Below are positions 7,585 to 15,626 of a stretch of 59,998 nucleotides of DNA, one piece after another. Every line of letters begins with the position of its first letter. The first letter of the stretch is position 1. The stretch covers positions 1 to 59,998 of the forward strand of contig NZ_NRRL01000018.1 of NCBI RefSeq assembly GCF_016583645.1. The letters are read 5' to 3'. Under the pieces are notes generated by a model that saw nothing but the letters and a program-made list of their open reading frames with translations, ran no database searches and was not told where the DNA came from. The translations under genes were made by a program, and so were the position numbers. This DNA is from Rhodovibrio sodomensis. GTDB taxonomy: Bacteria > Pseudomonadota > Alphaproteobacteria > Kiloniellales > Rhodovibrionaceae.

Positions 7585-8993
7585 GCCTCCGGGTCCTCCT
7601 CGGACTCATCGTCATCGCGGGGCCGCGACAGCCAGCCCAGTCCTTCATGCCGCAGCTCGTCGATCCGCCTGCTCGCTCGCTCGGCATCCTGCATCAGCTG
7701 CGAGAGGTCAACCTCGTGCGCCTGCCGGCTCGCGGTCACGGCCGGCTCCGGCATCTCGATCGGACCGCGCGCGGCGTCCAGGCCCTGCGCGCTTCCGCCG
7801 CCCTCCCGGACGGGCTCGAGGAACAGATCGTGGCGTCCGACCGTCGGATGCGCGTAGATCCGGAAACGCTGCCGTCCGGTAATCTCCTGAACCAGACCTC
7901 GCTCCTCCAGGAAATCGAGCATTTTGCGCACGCCGCGGTCGCTGATCGGCTTGCCGAAGAACCGGCGGATCGCCGCCGCCGTCGTCATCTCGCGGCGGGC
8001 GATCAACAACGCGACCTGATCCACCCGGCTGTTGGATCTGCGATCGGCCGTCTTCTCGCGCGCCACCGCCGCGCGCTGCTCCAGCAGGCTGAGATCGCCC
8101 TTCGCCATCCGGGCCGAGCGCGCGACCCCCTCGGCGAATCGGCGTAACCAAACGTCCGGCCGGTCGCTCGGCCGCCAGCTCGTCATCCGGTCCATGAACG
8201 CCCGGGTCAGGAACGGTGGCACCATCCGCGAATCGCGCCGGACCAAAAGCGCAGGGGCCAGGAACCGCTCGAACATGCCGGGGGCCGCGACCAGCCCCGC
8301 GGTCTGCATCCGCAGCCGCCAGATCGCCGCGGCCGTGCGCACCACCGGCGACTGGGTGCCCATCTCCCGGCGCAGCTCGACGAGCCACTCCTCCAGGCGC
8401 TCGGCCAGCCGCTCCTCCTCCGTCTCGGTAATCGCATCCCAGCTGTCCGCCTCGTCGTCCAGCGAGATGCCGCCCGTGTGGAAACCGGCCGCAAGGATCG
8501 CGTTCACCGTCAGGCGCCAGGGCGGCTCGTAGAACTGGCGGATCTGGGCAAGCGCCTTGATCGCGTAGCTGTCGCCAGCACTGATCCGCAGGAAGGGCCG
8601 GTAGCGCTCGAGGTGCTTCTCCGCCTCCTCATCGACCAGCAGCAGGCGTTCCCGCACCCGATAGCGCGTGGTGACCCAACCCTCCATGCGCGCCTGCGAG
8701 ACCGCCTCCTCCAGACGCATCAGCTCGGCAAACGCTGGTCCTTCGCCCGACGCGTGCCAGCGTTCGGCCAGCTCGGCCAGCGCACGCTCCGCGTCGACGA
8801 CCGAGGCGAAAGTGCGCGGCCAGTCGATCTGGCGCAGCCACTGCTGATAGGTGCGCGGTCCCTCGCCGGTGGTGCCGATCAGATCGGCCCCGAGGCTGGC
8901 ACGCACCTCCTCCTCTCCGGACGGGCGCGCGTCCTCGTCCTCCGCGTCCTCGAGCCGGCTCACCGGCAGATGATCGTCGTCGCGTCCGGCCAT
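7581..8993 (-). CDS. DUF1612 / RHE_PE00001-like protein with C-terminal winged helix
   Basis: 470 residues. N-terminal 60 residues are acidic. The middle is helical and Arg/Glu-rich. Residues around 345-395 form a likely winged helix (LLIARREMTTAAAIRRFFGKP, then MLDFLEERGLVQEITGRQRFRIYA), close to the C-terminal HTH of RHE_PE00001/DUF1612 proteins common on rhizobial and other alphaproteobacterial plasmids; the match elsewhere is loose, so the family name is tentative. Its stop overlaps the GTG of the HNH endonuclease gene, so the two are co-translated. It could regulate the nuclease. It is divergent from an OmpR-type regulator across a 288-bp region holding a perfect palindrome. Confidence 0.55.
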   Translation of the reverse strand: MAGRDDDHLPVSRLEDAEDEDARPSGEEEVRASLGADLIGTTGEGPRTYQQWLRQIDWPRTFASVVDAERALAELAERWHASGEGPAFAELMRLEEAVSQARMEGWVTTRYRVRERLLLVDEEAEKHLERYRPFLRISAGDSYAIKALAQIRQFYEPPWRLTVNAILAAGFHTGGISLDDEADSWDAITETEEERLAERLEEWLVELRREMGTQSPVVRTAAAIWRLRMQTAGLVAAPGMFERFLAPALLVRRDSRMVPPFLTRAFMDRMTSWRPSDRPDVWLRRFAEGVARSARMAKGDLSLLEQRAAVAREKTADRRSNSRVDQVALLIARREMTTAAAIRRFFGKPISDRGVRKMLDFLEERGLVQEITGRQRFRIYAHPTVGRHDLFLEPVREGGGSAQGLDAARGPIEMPEPAVTASRQAHEVDLSQLMQDAERASRRIDELRHEGLGWLSRPRDDDESEEDPEA

Positions 8994-9143
8994 GCGCGGC
9001 TCTCCGAAGCGCCATTCGAGGCATGCCCACAGAGGGCATGGTACAGGGATTTATATGGTTTTGCGAGCCCGTTATGCGACCAAACTGCGTTTTTGGTATT
9101 GTTATGCATGGGTTTTGGAGCCCCTTCTCCGTCTAAGCTCTTG

Positions 9144-9170
9144 TGTCCGATAATTTCCGCTTATCGGACA
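9144..9170. promoter_or_regulatory. Perfect 10-bp inverted repeat, spacer 7, in a divergent intergenic region
   Basis: TGTCCGATAA (9144-9153) and TTATCGGACA (9161-9170) are exact complements around TTTCCGC. The site sits between the divergent DUF1612-like gene and the OmpR-type regulator. The 10-7-10 layout fits either a dimeric repressor operator or a tyrosine-recombinase core site. Confidence 0.6.
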
Positions 9171-9281
9171 TATTGGGCCGTGCTCCGGTTTCACGCCTGG
9201 AAAGCCGGCCGGCGGCCGTGGTTGACGCCGCCTGTTGCGCGCGAAAGGCTGGTACAGCCGACTTGGCGCCCGGAGGTCGCA

Positions 9282-9965
9282 ATGCTGGTTCTGGTGGTCG
9301 ACGACGAGCCGGAGACCGCGCACGCCATCGCCCGGCACGGATCCGGCCCACACCAGGCAATGCTCACGGCCGAAAGCGCGGGGCAGGGGTGGCGCCTCGC
9401 GAGCCGGCAGGACTTCGATCTCCTGGTGCTTGACCGGGACCTGCCCGATCGGGACGGCCTGCAGCTCCTCGATGAATTTCGCGGGCAGGGGATCTCGGCG
9501 CCGGCGGTGATCGTCACCCGCTCGGATCGTGTGTCCGACAAGCTGTCGGCCTTCCGCCGGGGCGCGGACGACCACCTGTCCAAGCCGTTCGATGCCCGAG
9601 AGCTGTCTGCGCGCCTGGAGGCGGTTCACCGCCGCACCCTGGCGACCACACCCGCGGTCCGACGCCTGGGATGCCTGCCGATCGACCCATCGGCCTGCAT
9701 CGCGTGGGCGGCCGGCCGCGAGCTGCCTCTCACGACAGCCGAGTTCGACCTGCTGGAACTGCTGACCCGGCACGCGGGTCGGACGGTGACCCGCGAGGGC
9801 CTGCTGGAGGCGGTCTACGGCCCCGATACCCAGGCGGACTGCAACGCGCTGAACGTCTTCATGAGCCGCCTTCGCCGCAAGCTCGCCGCGGCGGGCGGCG
9901 GCTATCCAATCCAGACGGTCGCCCGGATCGGCTACAGGCTAGATCTAAACCAACTCTCCACCTGA
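9282..9965 (+). CDS. OmpR/PhoB-family response regulator
   Basis: 227 residues. The receiver domain has the acidic pair at D7/D8, probable phosphoacceptor D51 (LLVLDRDLP) and the conserved Lys in HLSKPFDARE. The C-terminal half is a winged-helix trans_reg_C domain: LTTAEFDLLELLTRHAGRTVTREGLLEAVYG, CNALNVFMSRLRRKL and VARIGYRL. The open frame extends far upstream antisense to the neighbour, but GGAGG before ATG 9282 and the start of the receiver fold there fix the start. No histidine kinase is adjacent, so it is an orphan regulator in this window. Confidence 0.9.
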   Translation: MLVLVVDDEPETAHAIARHGSGPHQAMLTAESAGQGWRLASRQDFDLLVLDRDLPDRDGLQLLDEFRGQGISAPAVIVTRSDRVSDKLSAFRRGADDHLSKPFDARELSARLEAVHRRTLATTPAVRRLGCLPIDPSACIAWAAGRELPLTTAEFDLLELLTRHAGRTVTREGLLEAVYGPDTQADCNALNVFMSRLRRKLAAAGGGYPIQTVARIGYRLDLNQLST

Positions 9966-10108
9966 GGCCGCCACCGGATGCGCGCGAGCGACCGGTCACC
10001 ATGACACTCACGCGGCCGCATGGTAGCCTCACAGCCCAACGCCGCCCGAACGCCCTCGTCGCGACAGGTACGATGCGGGGGCGCCTGTACACCGGCGGTG
10101 TCGTGCCT

Positions 10109-10131
10109 AGGGCCGCCCGCGCGGCGGCCCT
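10109..10131. terminator. GC hairpin between the response regulator and the MetE-like gene
   Basis: AGGGCCGCC (10109-10117) pairs with GGCGGCCCT (10123-10131), a nine-base stem with a CGCGC loop. It lies about 145 bases after the regulator's stop and 70 before the MetE-like start, without a T-run. It may be a terminator or a leader structure; no riboswitch consensus was recognised. Confidence 0.35.
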
Positions 10132-10199
10132 CATGCCTCAAGAACAAGACGGCACATCGTCCGGCGGTCAAGACACAGCCGGACAACAGGGAGGTGAAC

Positions 10200-11342
10200 A
10201 TGTCGATACCGACGGAGAACGTGGGCTCGCTGCCACGGCCTACTCAGCTGCAGGAAGCGATCCAGCGCTACGACGCCGGGAAGATCGGCGCCGAGGAGCT
10301 GGAAAAGGCCCAGGATGATGCCTGTCGGGATACGATCACGCGCATGGAGGCGACGGGGCAGGGCATCGTCTCGGACGGCGAGCAGAGGGCCTCGAGTTTC
10401 GCGACATACCCGCTGACCGACACGCTCGCCGGCACCGGGCTCGCCGAAAACCTCGCGCCGGACGGCCAGTACTTCGCCTTCTTCGAGGATGGCCACGACC
10501 GCCAGCTACCGCGGATAACCGGCGGACCGTTCCGCTACAAGACCTACGCCGCCGACCTACTGAAAAAGTCGGCGCCGATGGCGAGCAAACCGATCAAACA
10601 GGCGGTGATCGCGCCATCGATGCTGTCGCTCCTGTACCCGCTGAACCAGGAGCTCCCGGGCTACAGCCGTGAACAGTTCCTGGACGATCTCTGCGACGAG
10701 GCGGAAAAGGATATCCGCCAGGCGTTCGCCGCCGGCGCCAAGCGGGTCTCGATCGACTTCACGGAAGGCCGGCTCGCGTGCCGAAACGACCCGCGCAACC
10801 CCTGGACCGGGCAGAACATGCTCGAGCACTTCATCGAGCTGAACAACCGGGTCATCGACCGCTTCAGTCCCGAGGAGCGCCGGAACATCGGCGTCCACAC
10901 CTGCCCTGGAGGCGATTGCGACAGCACCCACAGCGCAGATGTCGACTACGCCGAGCTGTTGCCGAGCATGTTCAAGATGAACGCCGGCTACTTCCTGATG
11001 CAGATGGCGAGCGAGGCTGACAAGGAGCGCGTCTACAAGCTCGTCGGCGAGCACAGCCGTTCGGATGCCAACGGCGTCCCGCAGGTCTGTTTCATCGGCG
11101 TCTGCGACCCGCTCAATCCAGAGGTCGAAACCCCGGAGCAGATCTCAGAGGCCCTTCAGACGGCCGCCAAGTACATCCCCAAGGACCGGCTCGGTGCCAC
11201 CGATGACTGTGGCTTCTCACCATTCAGTATCGATGCGAAGCCGAAGCACGGATCCGCCGACTTCGCGCGCGACATCGCGTTCCAGAAGATCGAGGCCCGC
11301 GTAAAGGGGGGCCAGAAGGCGAGCGAGGCACTCGGCATCTGA
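10200..11342 (+). CDS. Cobalamin-independent methionine synthase-like (MetE C-terminal family) protein
   Basis: 380 residues covering the catalytic C-terminal barrel of MetE. The N-terminus (TENVGSLPRP) and the Zn-binding elements (HTCPGGDCDSTH for His and Cys, a Glu-rich strand, and DDCGF near the C-terminus for the second Cys) match the family of short, single-barrel MetE-like methyltransferases that use homocysteine or related thiols. ATG 10200 follows GGGAGGTGAAC. Short MetE homologues often act with unusual methyl donors or on degradative routes, so substrate is uncertain. It is a single-gene unit with 230 bp upstream and 270 bp downstream without genes. Confidence 0.85.
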   Translation: MSIPTENVGSLPRPTQLQEAIQRYDAGKIGAEELEKAQDDACRDTITRMEATGQGIVSDGEQRASSFATYPLTDTLAGTGLAENLAPDGQYFAFFEDGHDRQLPRITGGPFRYKTYAADLLKKSAPMASKPIKQAVIAPSMLSLLYPLNQELPGYSREQFLDDLCDEAEKDIRQAFAAGAKRVSIDFTEGRLACRNDPRNPWTGQNMLEHFIELNNRVIDRFSPEERRNIGVHTCPGGDCDSTHSADVDYAELLPSMFKMNAGYFLMQMASEADKERVYKLVGEHSRSDANGVPQVCFIGVCDPLNPEVETPEQISEALQTAAKYIPKDRLGATDDCGFSPFSIDAKPKHGSADFARDIAFQKIEARVKGGQKASEALGI

Positions 11343-11611
11343 ACCCGCGAGGGCGGCACTGGCCTCGAGCCGGTGTCGCCTAGCGCCCACCAAAGACGGC
11401 CACGCTCAGGATCGCCGGATCCCTTTTTCGAGCCTGCCGCCCCTCCCACTCTCAGAACCACATGAAGACGCGACAGCAATTGTCCTGAGTAGCGACCCAC
11501 ACGACGTGAAATTTCGACAAGCGAAATCCATTGGATAATTGACCGATCGTCGTATGGCAGTGATGCTTCCATGCTCGCCGCGTTTTGCGAAACCTTTGCG
11601 GGAGCACGGGC

Positions 11612-11796
11612 ATGACATGGCATCGAAGAGTTACGGCACTTGCTGGCGGTCTCACGCTCGCAGCAGTCGCGTCGACCGCGATCGCCCAGGATGACTCGGC
11701 CGGGGTCAGATCCGAACTTGAACCCCAGGAATGTGTGACCGAGGCACTCAGGTCGCTCGGCGCCGACTGTTACCGGTTCACGGGTGAGGAAAATTG
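11612..11796 (+). pseudogene. 5' fragment of a secreted alpha/beta hydrolase interrupted by an insertion sequence
   Basis: ATG 11612 starts a signal peptide (MTWHRRVTALAGGLTLAAVASTAIA, cleavage before QDD) and the first part of a mature domain ending in YRFTGEEN, where the frame hits the insertion sequence at 11797. Removing the element and one copy of the 8-bp duplication joins this piece in frame to the fragment at 13468, giving a continuous 506-codon gene, so this is a recent disruption rather than decay. Confidence 0.88.
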
Positions 11797-11819
11797 AGCC
11801 TTTATATACGAAACGCAGC
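11797..11819 (+). repeat. Left terminal inverted repeat of the IS1595-family element
   Basis: Matches the complement of 13437-13459 at 21 of 23 positions by eye. The flanking 8 bp GAAAATTG (11789-11796) is the left target duplication. Confidence 0.88.
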
Positions 11820-11861
11820 AAATAAGCGCGTCAGGTGCTGATGAAAGCTACGCTGAGCTGT

Positions 11862-12221
11862 CTACTGGATCAGGGCGCAATTGTAGCCCTGCACGACCGC
11901 CCAGCCGGCGGGCGTGCATTCGGCTTCGCCGGCGGCGTCTCTTCGGCCGCCCCTGCCCGCAACGTAGATCGTTGCGCTGTCGCCGACGAACGACTGATTG
12001 ACAGGTTCCGATGTCTTGCCATCACAGGTGAAAGTGGCCACAGGACAAGTGCCACCAGCGACTTCCTGGATTTTGCCAGCCGTCGAATTGGTCAGCCCGC
12101 TGATCGCACCCCCGACCTGCTGGGTCGCCGTGACCGCCACCACGGCGACCAGCCCGACGGCGAGGCCATAGGTGATACCCGCGCTGCCGCGGCGGCTCTT
12201 GTTCAGACGGAGGATGCGCAT
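11862..12221 (-). CDS. Flp/type IVb pilin-like passenger protein of the insertion sequence
   Basis: 119 residues. The N-terminus has a short basic leader ending in RRG, then SAGITYGLAVGLVAVVAVTA, the hydrophobic helix of Flp-type prepilins with the conserved Tyr; the usual Glu at +5 is replaced by Thr. A C-terminal region of 70 residues with four Cys follows (GGTCPVATFTCDG, then AECTPAGW and YNCALIQ). It lies inside the IS1595-family element, downstream of the transposase and on the same strand. Function is unknown: it may be a pseudopilin-like membrane protein carried as cargo. The host has a full Tad system at 41.5-51.7 kb that could in principle process it. Confidence 0.7.
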   Translation of the reverse strand: MRILRLNKSRRGSAGITYGLAVGLVAVVAVTATQQVGGAISGLTNSTAGKIQEVAGGTCPVATFTCDGKTSEPVNQSFVGDSATIYVAGRGGRRDAAGEAECTPAGWAVVQGYNCALIQ

Positions 12222-12304
12222 TCCGGTCTCCAGCGTTCGAGGTGAATTCGAAGCAGGAGATGGTAGCGGTGCGCGGTCGTGTCCGGCGGACGTCGCCGTT
12301 TTCG

Positions 12305-13375
12305 TCAGACGATTACCAGGCTGCCCTCCGGCGTGCGCCGCATCTGCCGGCCGAAGGCGTGGGCGAACAAGGCGCGCATCTGGGTAACCGGCAAGAGCCG
12401 GTCGTACTGTGCCCGGACCTTGGGCGTTCCCTTGCGGCTCGTGCGGATCGCGGTGCCGATGCAGATCCGTTGGTTCCAGCGGAACGCGACCTCGTCCAGG
12501 TAGCGCTCGGCGTGCTTCTGGCTGATGTGATGGAACACGCCCGCCACGGTCCGTCGGACGCGGTCGTTGAAGCCTTCGGCGCTGTTCACGTGGATGTCGC
12601 CCCGGACGTACTCGAGTTGACCGTGGTTGACGCTCTGGTGGTCGGCGTAGTCACGTCCAACGACCGCAAAGGCGCCGTGCTGGTCGGTCATCAGCGCCGC
12701 CGTGGCGGCGACCACGGTCGAGATCACCGGGTGCAGGGCAGCGGCGCTCAGGCCCGTAAGAGGGCGAGCCACGGCGCGACCGGGCGGCCCGCCGATCGCT
12801 AGCGCCTCGGGGCGCTGCACGGCCACCAGAACCGGCCGCTTGGTCGTGTGGCCCTGCTTGTTGCGCCGAGCGTCGGGGTCCGACGGGTCCCGACGGGGTT
12901 TGCCGCCGACCATCACCTCGTCGGCCTCGACGCGGCCGTCCAGCAGTTCGTCGCCAGGCGCCATCAACAACCGGATGACGTGACCCATCCGCCAGGCGGT
13001 GGTCTGGGTGACGCCGACCAGCTCCGCCAGCCGTGGCGACGACATCCCCTTGTCGGTCTGCAGCGATAGCCAGATGGCCTGCAGCCAGATCGACAGCTTG
13101 AGCTTGGTCGAATGCAGCGGCGTATGAGTGGTGACGGTGAACTGGCCGCGGCACTCGCGCTCGGCGCACTGGTAAAGTCCGGGGCGCGCCTTCTTGCCGA
13201 GGTCGCGGCCGGCGATCGGCGCAGAGTTCAGCGAGCCGCAGAAGGGGCAGAAGCGCCCCTGCGGCCAAACCATCGCCTCCAAAATGCGCCGACACTCGAC
13301 CTCATCGGAGAAGGCGACCATCGCGTCGGCGGCGGTCCGGACACGCTTCTTCAGCGCCGTGAGATCGGCGCACAT
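12305..13375 (-). CDS. IS1595-family (ISXO2-like) DDE transposase
   Basis: 356 residues. An N-terminal zinc ribbon (GRFCPFCGS, then YQCAERECRGQFTV) is followed by the helix-turn-helix stretch LAELVGVTQTTAWRMGHVIR and the ISXO2 catalytic domain: VEADEVMVGGK with the first acidic residue, MTDQHGAF with the second, and HVNSAEGFNDRVRRTVAGVF with the Asn/Glu region, ending HISQKHAERYLDEVAFRWN. GGAGGG lies a few bases before ATG 13375. Length and motifs are complete, so it is likely functional. Confidence 0.93.
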   Translation of the reverse strand: MCADLTALKKRVRTAADAMVAFSDEVECRRILEAMVWPQGRFCPFCGSLNSAPIAGRDLGKKARPGLYQCAERECRGQFTVTTHTPLHSTKLKLSIWLQAIWLSLQTDKGMSSPRLAELVGVTQTTAWRMGHVIRLLMAPGDELLDGRVEADEVMVGGKPRRDPSDPDARRNKQGHTTKRPVLVAVQRPEALAIGGPPGRAVARPLTGLSAAALHPVISTVVAATAALMTDQHGAFAVVGRDYADHQSVNHGQLEYVRGDIHVNSAEGFNDRVRRTVAGVFHHISQKHAERYLDEVAFRWNQRICIGTAIRTSRKGTPKVRAQYDRLLPVTQMRALFAHAFGRQMRRTPEGSLVIV

Positions 13376-13436
13376 ACCACCCTCCTGCTCTCAAGAAGGC
13401 GCGGATCCTACGCGTGACCCGTTAAAGAAAGGTTGC

Positions 13437-13459
13437 GCTGTGTTTTGTATATAAAGGCT
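13437..13459 (-). repeat. Right terminal inverted repeat of the IS1595-family element
   Basis: Ends TATAAAGGCT at the junction with the right target duplication GAAAATTG (13460-13467). It is the complement of the left end. Confidence 0.88.
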
Positions 13460-14803
13460 GAAAATTGGGACGCCCCTAACGGTAACCACGTCCAGATGCC
13501 GGTCGCCGTCTTCAACCCGGAAGCGGCGGACCGACAGAATCCACCGGTTGTCTTCTTTCCAGGCGGGCCGGGATACTCCTCGATTGGCAACAAGGGGTAC
13601 CTGGAGCAGCTCCTCAAGGATGTTGGGGATCGCACGCTGGTCACCATGGATCACCGCGGCTTCATTCATGCGGAGCCGGCGCTGAAATGTCCCGGCTATG
13701 CTGAGGTCTCACCCTACCACGAGATCATCCACACACCGGCAATCACCTCTTCAATCGACCCCATGGAGCGGATTGACCCCGTAGCAGAGCAGGTGAAGAC
13801 CTGCTACGCGAAGCTCGTCGACGAGGGCGTCGACCCGGCCCACTACAACCAGTACACCGTTTCGCGCGACGTCGAGGAGATCCGCCAGCATCTGGGATAC
13901 GAGACGATCCGGCCCTATGGCTCCTCCACAGGCAGCGGCACAGTTCTGTCCTACATCCAGTACTTCCCGGAAGCAGCGGACGCGGTCATCCTGGGCTGGC
14001 CGTGGTTCGCGCATCTGCGTAGCCGGCCGCCGGTTGACGAGTTCTACACCGCAAAGCAGCGCTTCACCGAGATCATGGCCTTGTGTGTCGAGCAGAACGA
14101 GGCCTGCCGTGATCTCCACCCCGACTGGATGCTCGCCATCGATAAGGCACGCCGCGCACTGGACGATCAACCCTTCGTAGTGGAGGTCGACGCCGGGAAC
14201 GGCGCGACCAACCGACTTTACTTTGACGGCGCCGCGCTCCTCGACACGCTCTACCTGATGCTACCGTCGATGTATTCGGAACTCCCGGTGCTTCTCGATG
14301 AAATCCAATCTGGCGATCACTCGCGACTTCGGTCGTTTTTCCTGATCGACGACTACGCGCCGGAAACCGGACCCGGCAACTATGCTCTCGGATATTTCCT
14401 CGCTCACGTCTGCAACGACATGGGGGCGAGCAAACCTTCGCCAAAGGATTCAAAAGCCGCGGTTGCGCGAGAGCCTGCCGTTCTCGGCTTCGAGCCGCCC
14501 TGGGTCTGTGGCTGGTGGGATGGTCGGGGTGCCGTGCCGGTAGAGCACAACGATTTGCCACGCGCAGACCTTCCCGTGCTGGCGATCCATGGCCAGATGG
14601 ACCCCTGCTGCGGTCCCCGCTGGAGCGAGCAGATCGCGCGAACGATGCCCAACGTGCAGTCGATCGTCATGCAGGGGCTGGGTCACAGCCCGGTCAACGA
14701 ATGCCGGTCTCAGGTAATCCGGGCGTTCCTCTCGGAACCGAACGCCCGGGTGGACACATCCTGCTCGGACGAAGTGCCGCTCGAAGAATGGGTGGTTGAG
14801 TAG
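13460..14803 (+). pseudogene. 3' fragment of the interrupted alpha/beta hydrolase (tripeptidyl-aminopeptidase-like)
   Basis: This piece holds the catalytic fold: oxyanion strand PPVVFFPGGPGYSS, DHRGF, the nucleophile elbow YGSSTGSGT (Gly-x-Ser-x-Gly), the acid in HGQMDPCC and the catalytic His in GLGHSPVNECR. That order fits exported alpha/beta hydrolases of the TAP-like peptidase group. A TTG-initiated frame beginning inside the right end of the insertion sequence (13433) could in theory give a truncated protein without signal peptide. The gene would be intact if the element were lost. Confidence 0.88.
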
Positions 14804-14859
14804 CGCTCTCAGCCTGAGCTGGGTCGCGGGCGCAACCAAGCCTGCGACCCAGCCGCAAT

Positions 14860-15350
14860 ATCGTGTCGCTATCAGGCCAAGATAGCGATCCTTGACACTC
14901 TCGGCTGTCGCGAACTCCCGGCGCGGTCCCGAATAGACCAGTCGCCCCTGTTCGAGCACATAGGGGCGGCCGGTCCCGCGCCCGAACACCTTGATGCCCT
15001 GCTCGACAAGTAGGATCGGTATAGGCGCCTTGCGGATCGGCCGCACGGCCTCCCCGTTCTCCGAGACGATCACCGGACCGGGTCCTTCCGTGAGCTCGTC
15101 GAGCGGCTACAGCCGCGGGCCGACCAGAGGCGCCCGAGCGATCGCCAGCATCGGCCGCGCGCCCTCGGAGAGGTGCGAGCTGGCGTTCGGCCGCCCTCGG
15201 ACAGCTGAGGATGTCAAAGACATCGTCGCGCCTCCAGCTGAAGCCGCGTCGTTGGGAGATCCTAAGGTTCTACTCCACCGCCAGCGCCGCGAAGATGCCT
15301 CGGTTTTCCAGCACATAGACGGGTTTGCGGACGAACCAGGCCGGCCGGCA
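14860..15350 (-). pseudogene. Decayed livF (branched-chain amino acid ABC transporter ATPase)
   Basis: Read on the minus strand, pieces of LivF follow in the right order: VYVLENRGIFAALAVE, a stop, NLRI, then after a frame change LSEGARPMLAIARAPLVGPRL (ABC signature region), another stop, LDELTEGPGPVIV (Walker B region), IPILLVEQ and YVLEQGRLVYSGPRREFATAESVKDRYLG. At least two in-frame stops and one frameshift are needed to read it, and the Walker A part is missing. Only the outline of an ancient ATPase remains. It abuts the hydrolase gene and may mark the edge of an old insertion. Confidence 0.75.
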
Positions 15351-15626
15351 CATGCACGCCCGACCAAGACACCACAGAAGACTCCAAGAGCTGTGCGCAG
15401 TAAAGCCGACAGAGCGCATAAAGCTCAGAAAGCCTAGTTTTACAAGCATGCACTCCGCGCCGAGCTGACTGCAGGACCACGCCCTTGGGGCGCAGCGCGG
15501 AAATCCAAGCCCGATCGCCTCATCCGGATCGCCGCAGGCGCCACACCTCACCGATTTTGGCTCCGCTTAGCCCCGGGTTGCTCCCGCCGAAAGCCAGCTG
15601 AGAGACTGCGCCGGGGGGGCGAGGCA

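Larger units (their letters stand above)
11797..13459 (-). mobile_element. IS1595-family insertion sequence with a pilin-like passenger gene
   Basis: A 1663-bp element bounded by imperfect inverted repeats starting AGCCTTTATATAC (left 11797-11819, right complement 13437-13459), with 8-bp target duplications GAAAATTG at 11789-11796 and 13460-13467; an 8-bp duplication is usual for IS1595. It encodes an ISXO2-type DDE transposase and, on the same strand nearer the left end, a small Flp-pilin-like protein. The element sits inside an alpha/beta hydrolase gene whose frame is restored when it is removed. The intact transposase and perfect duplication suggest a recent insertion. Confidence 0.93.

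Noticed and set aside
8478..9281. N-terminal extension of the response regulator frame
   Set aside because: It is antisense to the DUF1612-like gene and the intergenic palindrome; GGAGG and the receiver fold place the start at 9282.
9966..10199. Riboswitch upstream of the MetE-like gene
   Set aside because: I looked for cobalamin, SAM-II and SAH riboswitch signatures and saw only a simple hairpin; no consensus elements were recognisable.
13433..13459. Native start of the hydrolase at a TTG inside the insertion sequence end
   Set aside because: The codons come from the terminal repeat; the true N-terminus with signal peptide is at 11612 on the other side of the element.
14450..15073. Intact minus-strand gene for an ABC ATPase
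   Set aside because: Only the LivF C-terminal motifs fit; the frame then runs antisense through the hydrolase gene, and upstream motifs need a stop and frameshift.
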